From the NCBI GenBank assembly GCA_029864805.1, contig JAOTSS010000080.1, positions 1 through 7,330 of the forward strand: a DNA stretch of 7,330 nucleotides, read 5' to 3'. The number at the start of each line of letters is the position of its first letter. Position 1 is the first letter of the stretch. Source of the DNA: Candidatus Nitrosopumilus sp. (lineage in GTDB: Archaea; Thermoproteota; Nitrososphaeria; Nitrososphaerales; Nitrosopumilaceae). This document shows, piece after piece, positions 6,543 to 7,330 of this stretch. The notes below the pieces were generated by a model, which was not told the DNA's origin, ran no database searches, and was given only the letters and a program-made list of their open reading frames with translations. The translations under genes and the position numbers were made by a program.

Positions 6543-7330
6543 ATGGAAAATACTGATATCCAAATCCACCCTTCATTAAGAACAGTAGAGTGGAAAGATA
6601 ATAAAGTAATAATGATTGATCAAACCAAATTACCTAATGAACTTGTTTTTGTAGAATATGATGATTTTAATCAAGTAGCAAATGCCATCAAAACTTTGGT
6701 AGTAAGAGGGGCTCCTGCAATAGGTGTTTCTGGCGCATTTGGATTGGCATTGGCAGTTTTACAAAGCAAAGCAACAACAAAGGATGAATTAATTTCAGAT
6801 TTAGATAATGCAAGAAAAATTCTTTTTGCAACTAGACCTACTGCAGTAAACTTAGGTTGGGGATTAAAGAAAGTCATGAACGTTGCGGAGTCTGGAAATT
6901 CAGTTGAACAGATAAAAGAATTAGTGATATCTGAAGCTAAAAAAATGGCAGAAGAAGATATTGAAATAAACAAAGCAATGGGAAAGAATGGCTCTATCCT
7001 TTTTGATAATAATGACACCATAATGACGCACTGTAATGCTGGTGCATTAGCTACAGTTGCATATGGAACTGCATTGGGTGTAATTAGAGCAACTAGAGAG
7101 AGTGGAAAAAATGTCAAAGTAATAGCAACTGAAACAAGACCAATACAACAGGGTTCAAGACTAACCGTTTTTGAGCTAAAACATGACGGATTTGACGTTA
7201 GTCTAATCCCAGATACTGCTGTAGGTTACTCTATGGCAAATGGATTAGTAAACAAAGTTGTAGTTGGTGCTGATAGAATTGTTAAAACTGGTCATGTTTT
7301 TAATAAAATTGGAACTTATCAAGTAGCTAC
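6543..7330 (+). CDS. mtnA: S-methyl-5-thioribose-1-phosphate isomerase (MtnA), 3' end beyond the window
   Basis: MtnA converts 5-methylthioribose 1-phosphate to 5-methylthioribulose 1-phosphate in the methionine salvage pathway, recycling the methylthioadenosine left by polyamine and other SAM-dependent synthesis. The window shows 262 complete codons of an expected length near 350, and the frame is open to the last base. Family marks in order: an N-terminal LRTVEW and MIDQTKLP (24-31); VRGAPAIG (54-61); TRPTAVNLGWG (97-107); THCNAGALAT (162-171) with the catalytic Cys164; ATETRPIQQGSRLT (195-208); and VGADRIV (241-247) with the catalytic Asp244, followed by KTGHVFNKIGT. The N-terminal WKDNKVIMIDQTKLP segment favours MtnA over the related ribose-1,5-bisphosphate isomerase and the eIF2B-like proteins, which share the C-terminal fold. 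The ATG at 6543 is supported by a TATA box 27 bases upstream and by the family N-terminus. It diverges from the isomerase with 88 bases between starts, and there is no functional link to the glycan genes. Confidence 0.93.
   Translation, partial: MENTDIQIHPSLRTVEWKDNKVIMIDQTKLPNELVFVEYDDFNQVANAIKTLVVRGAPAIGVSGAFGLALAVLQSKATTKDELISDLDNARKILFATRPTAVNLGWGLKKVMNVAESGNSVEQIKELVISEAKKMAEEDIEINKAMGKNGSILFDNNDTIMTHCNAGALATVAYGTALGVIRATRESGKNVKVIATETRPIQQGSRLTVFELKHDGFDVSLIPDTAVGYSMANGLVNKVVVGADRIVKTGHVFNKIGTYQVA

Noticed and set aside
6671..7117. A 148-codon - strand frame
   Set aside because: It is antisense to mtnA, whose catalytic and signature motifs occupy the same bases.
1..7330. Defence system or other wholly new multi-gene system
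   Set aside because: All six long genes belong to recognised families with housekeeping or cell-surface roles. No nuclease, toxin, helicase, reverse transcriptase or unknown large protein is present.

Overview
The window looks like a marine ammonia-oxidising archaeon of the Nitrososphaerota (Thaumarchaeota), Nitrosopumilus or Nitrosoarchaeum-like. This is judged from archaeal-type proteins (a single-subunit STT3/AglB oligosaccharyltransferase, a tetraether-synthase-like radical SAM enzyme, an archaeal bifunctional phosphoglucose/phosphomannose isomerase), strongly AT-rich DNA, frequent TTG starts, AT-rich TATA-like boxes about 26 bases before start codons, and no clear Shine-Dalgarno sites. 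The taxon is an inference from protein recognition; no search was possible.

Layout. Positions 2-412 (+) hold the C-terminal end of a radical SAM protein resembling tetraether lipid synthase (Tes, MJ0619/COG1964 family). Next comes a three-gene block on the + strand for surface glycan assembly: an STT3/AglB oligosaccharyltransferase (479-2629), a family 2 glycosyltransferase (2673-3485) and a Wzx-like multi-spanning lipid-oligosaccharide flippase (3607-5097). A 346-base AT-rich stretch (5098-5443) without a convincing gene follows. The - strand then carries a bifunctional phosphoglucose/phosphomannose isomerase (5444-6454). A short divergent promoter region separates it from mtnA (6543 onward, +), which runs off the end of the window.

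How the genes fit together. The isomerase interconverts fructose 6-phosphate with glucose 6-phosphate or mannose 6-phosphate, the entry to nucleotide sugars. The glycosyltransferase could add a sugar to a lipid-linked glycan, the flippase could move that lipid-linked glycan across the membrane, and STT3 would transfer it to asparagines of S-layer and other exported proteins. This pathway reading is inferred from family and neighbourhood. The Tes-like gene (membrane lipid) and mtnA (methionine salvage) are separate housekeeping functions.

No mobile element, CRISPR array, tRNA or rRNA was seen, and I see no evidence of a wholly new system. The points most worth a second look are a charge-reversing substitution in the second metal-binding motif of STT3, the clustering of all STT3 sequons in predicted outside loops, a possible decayed reading frame in the 5098-5443 gap, and an unsettled start site for the isomerase.
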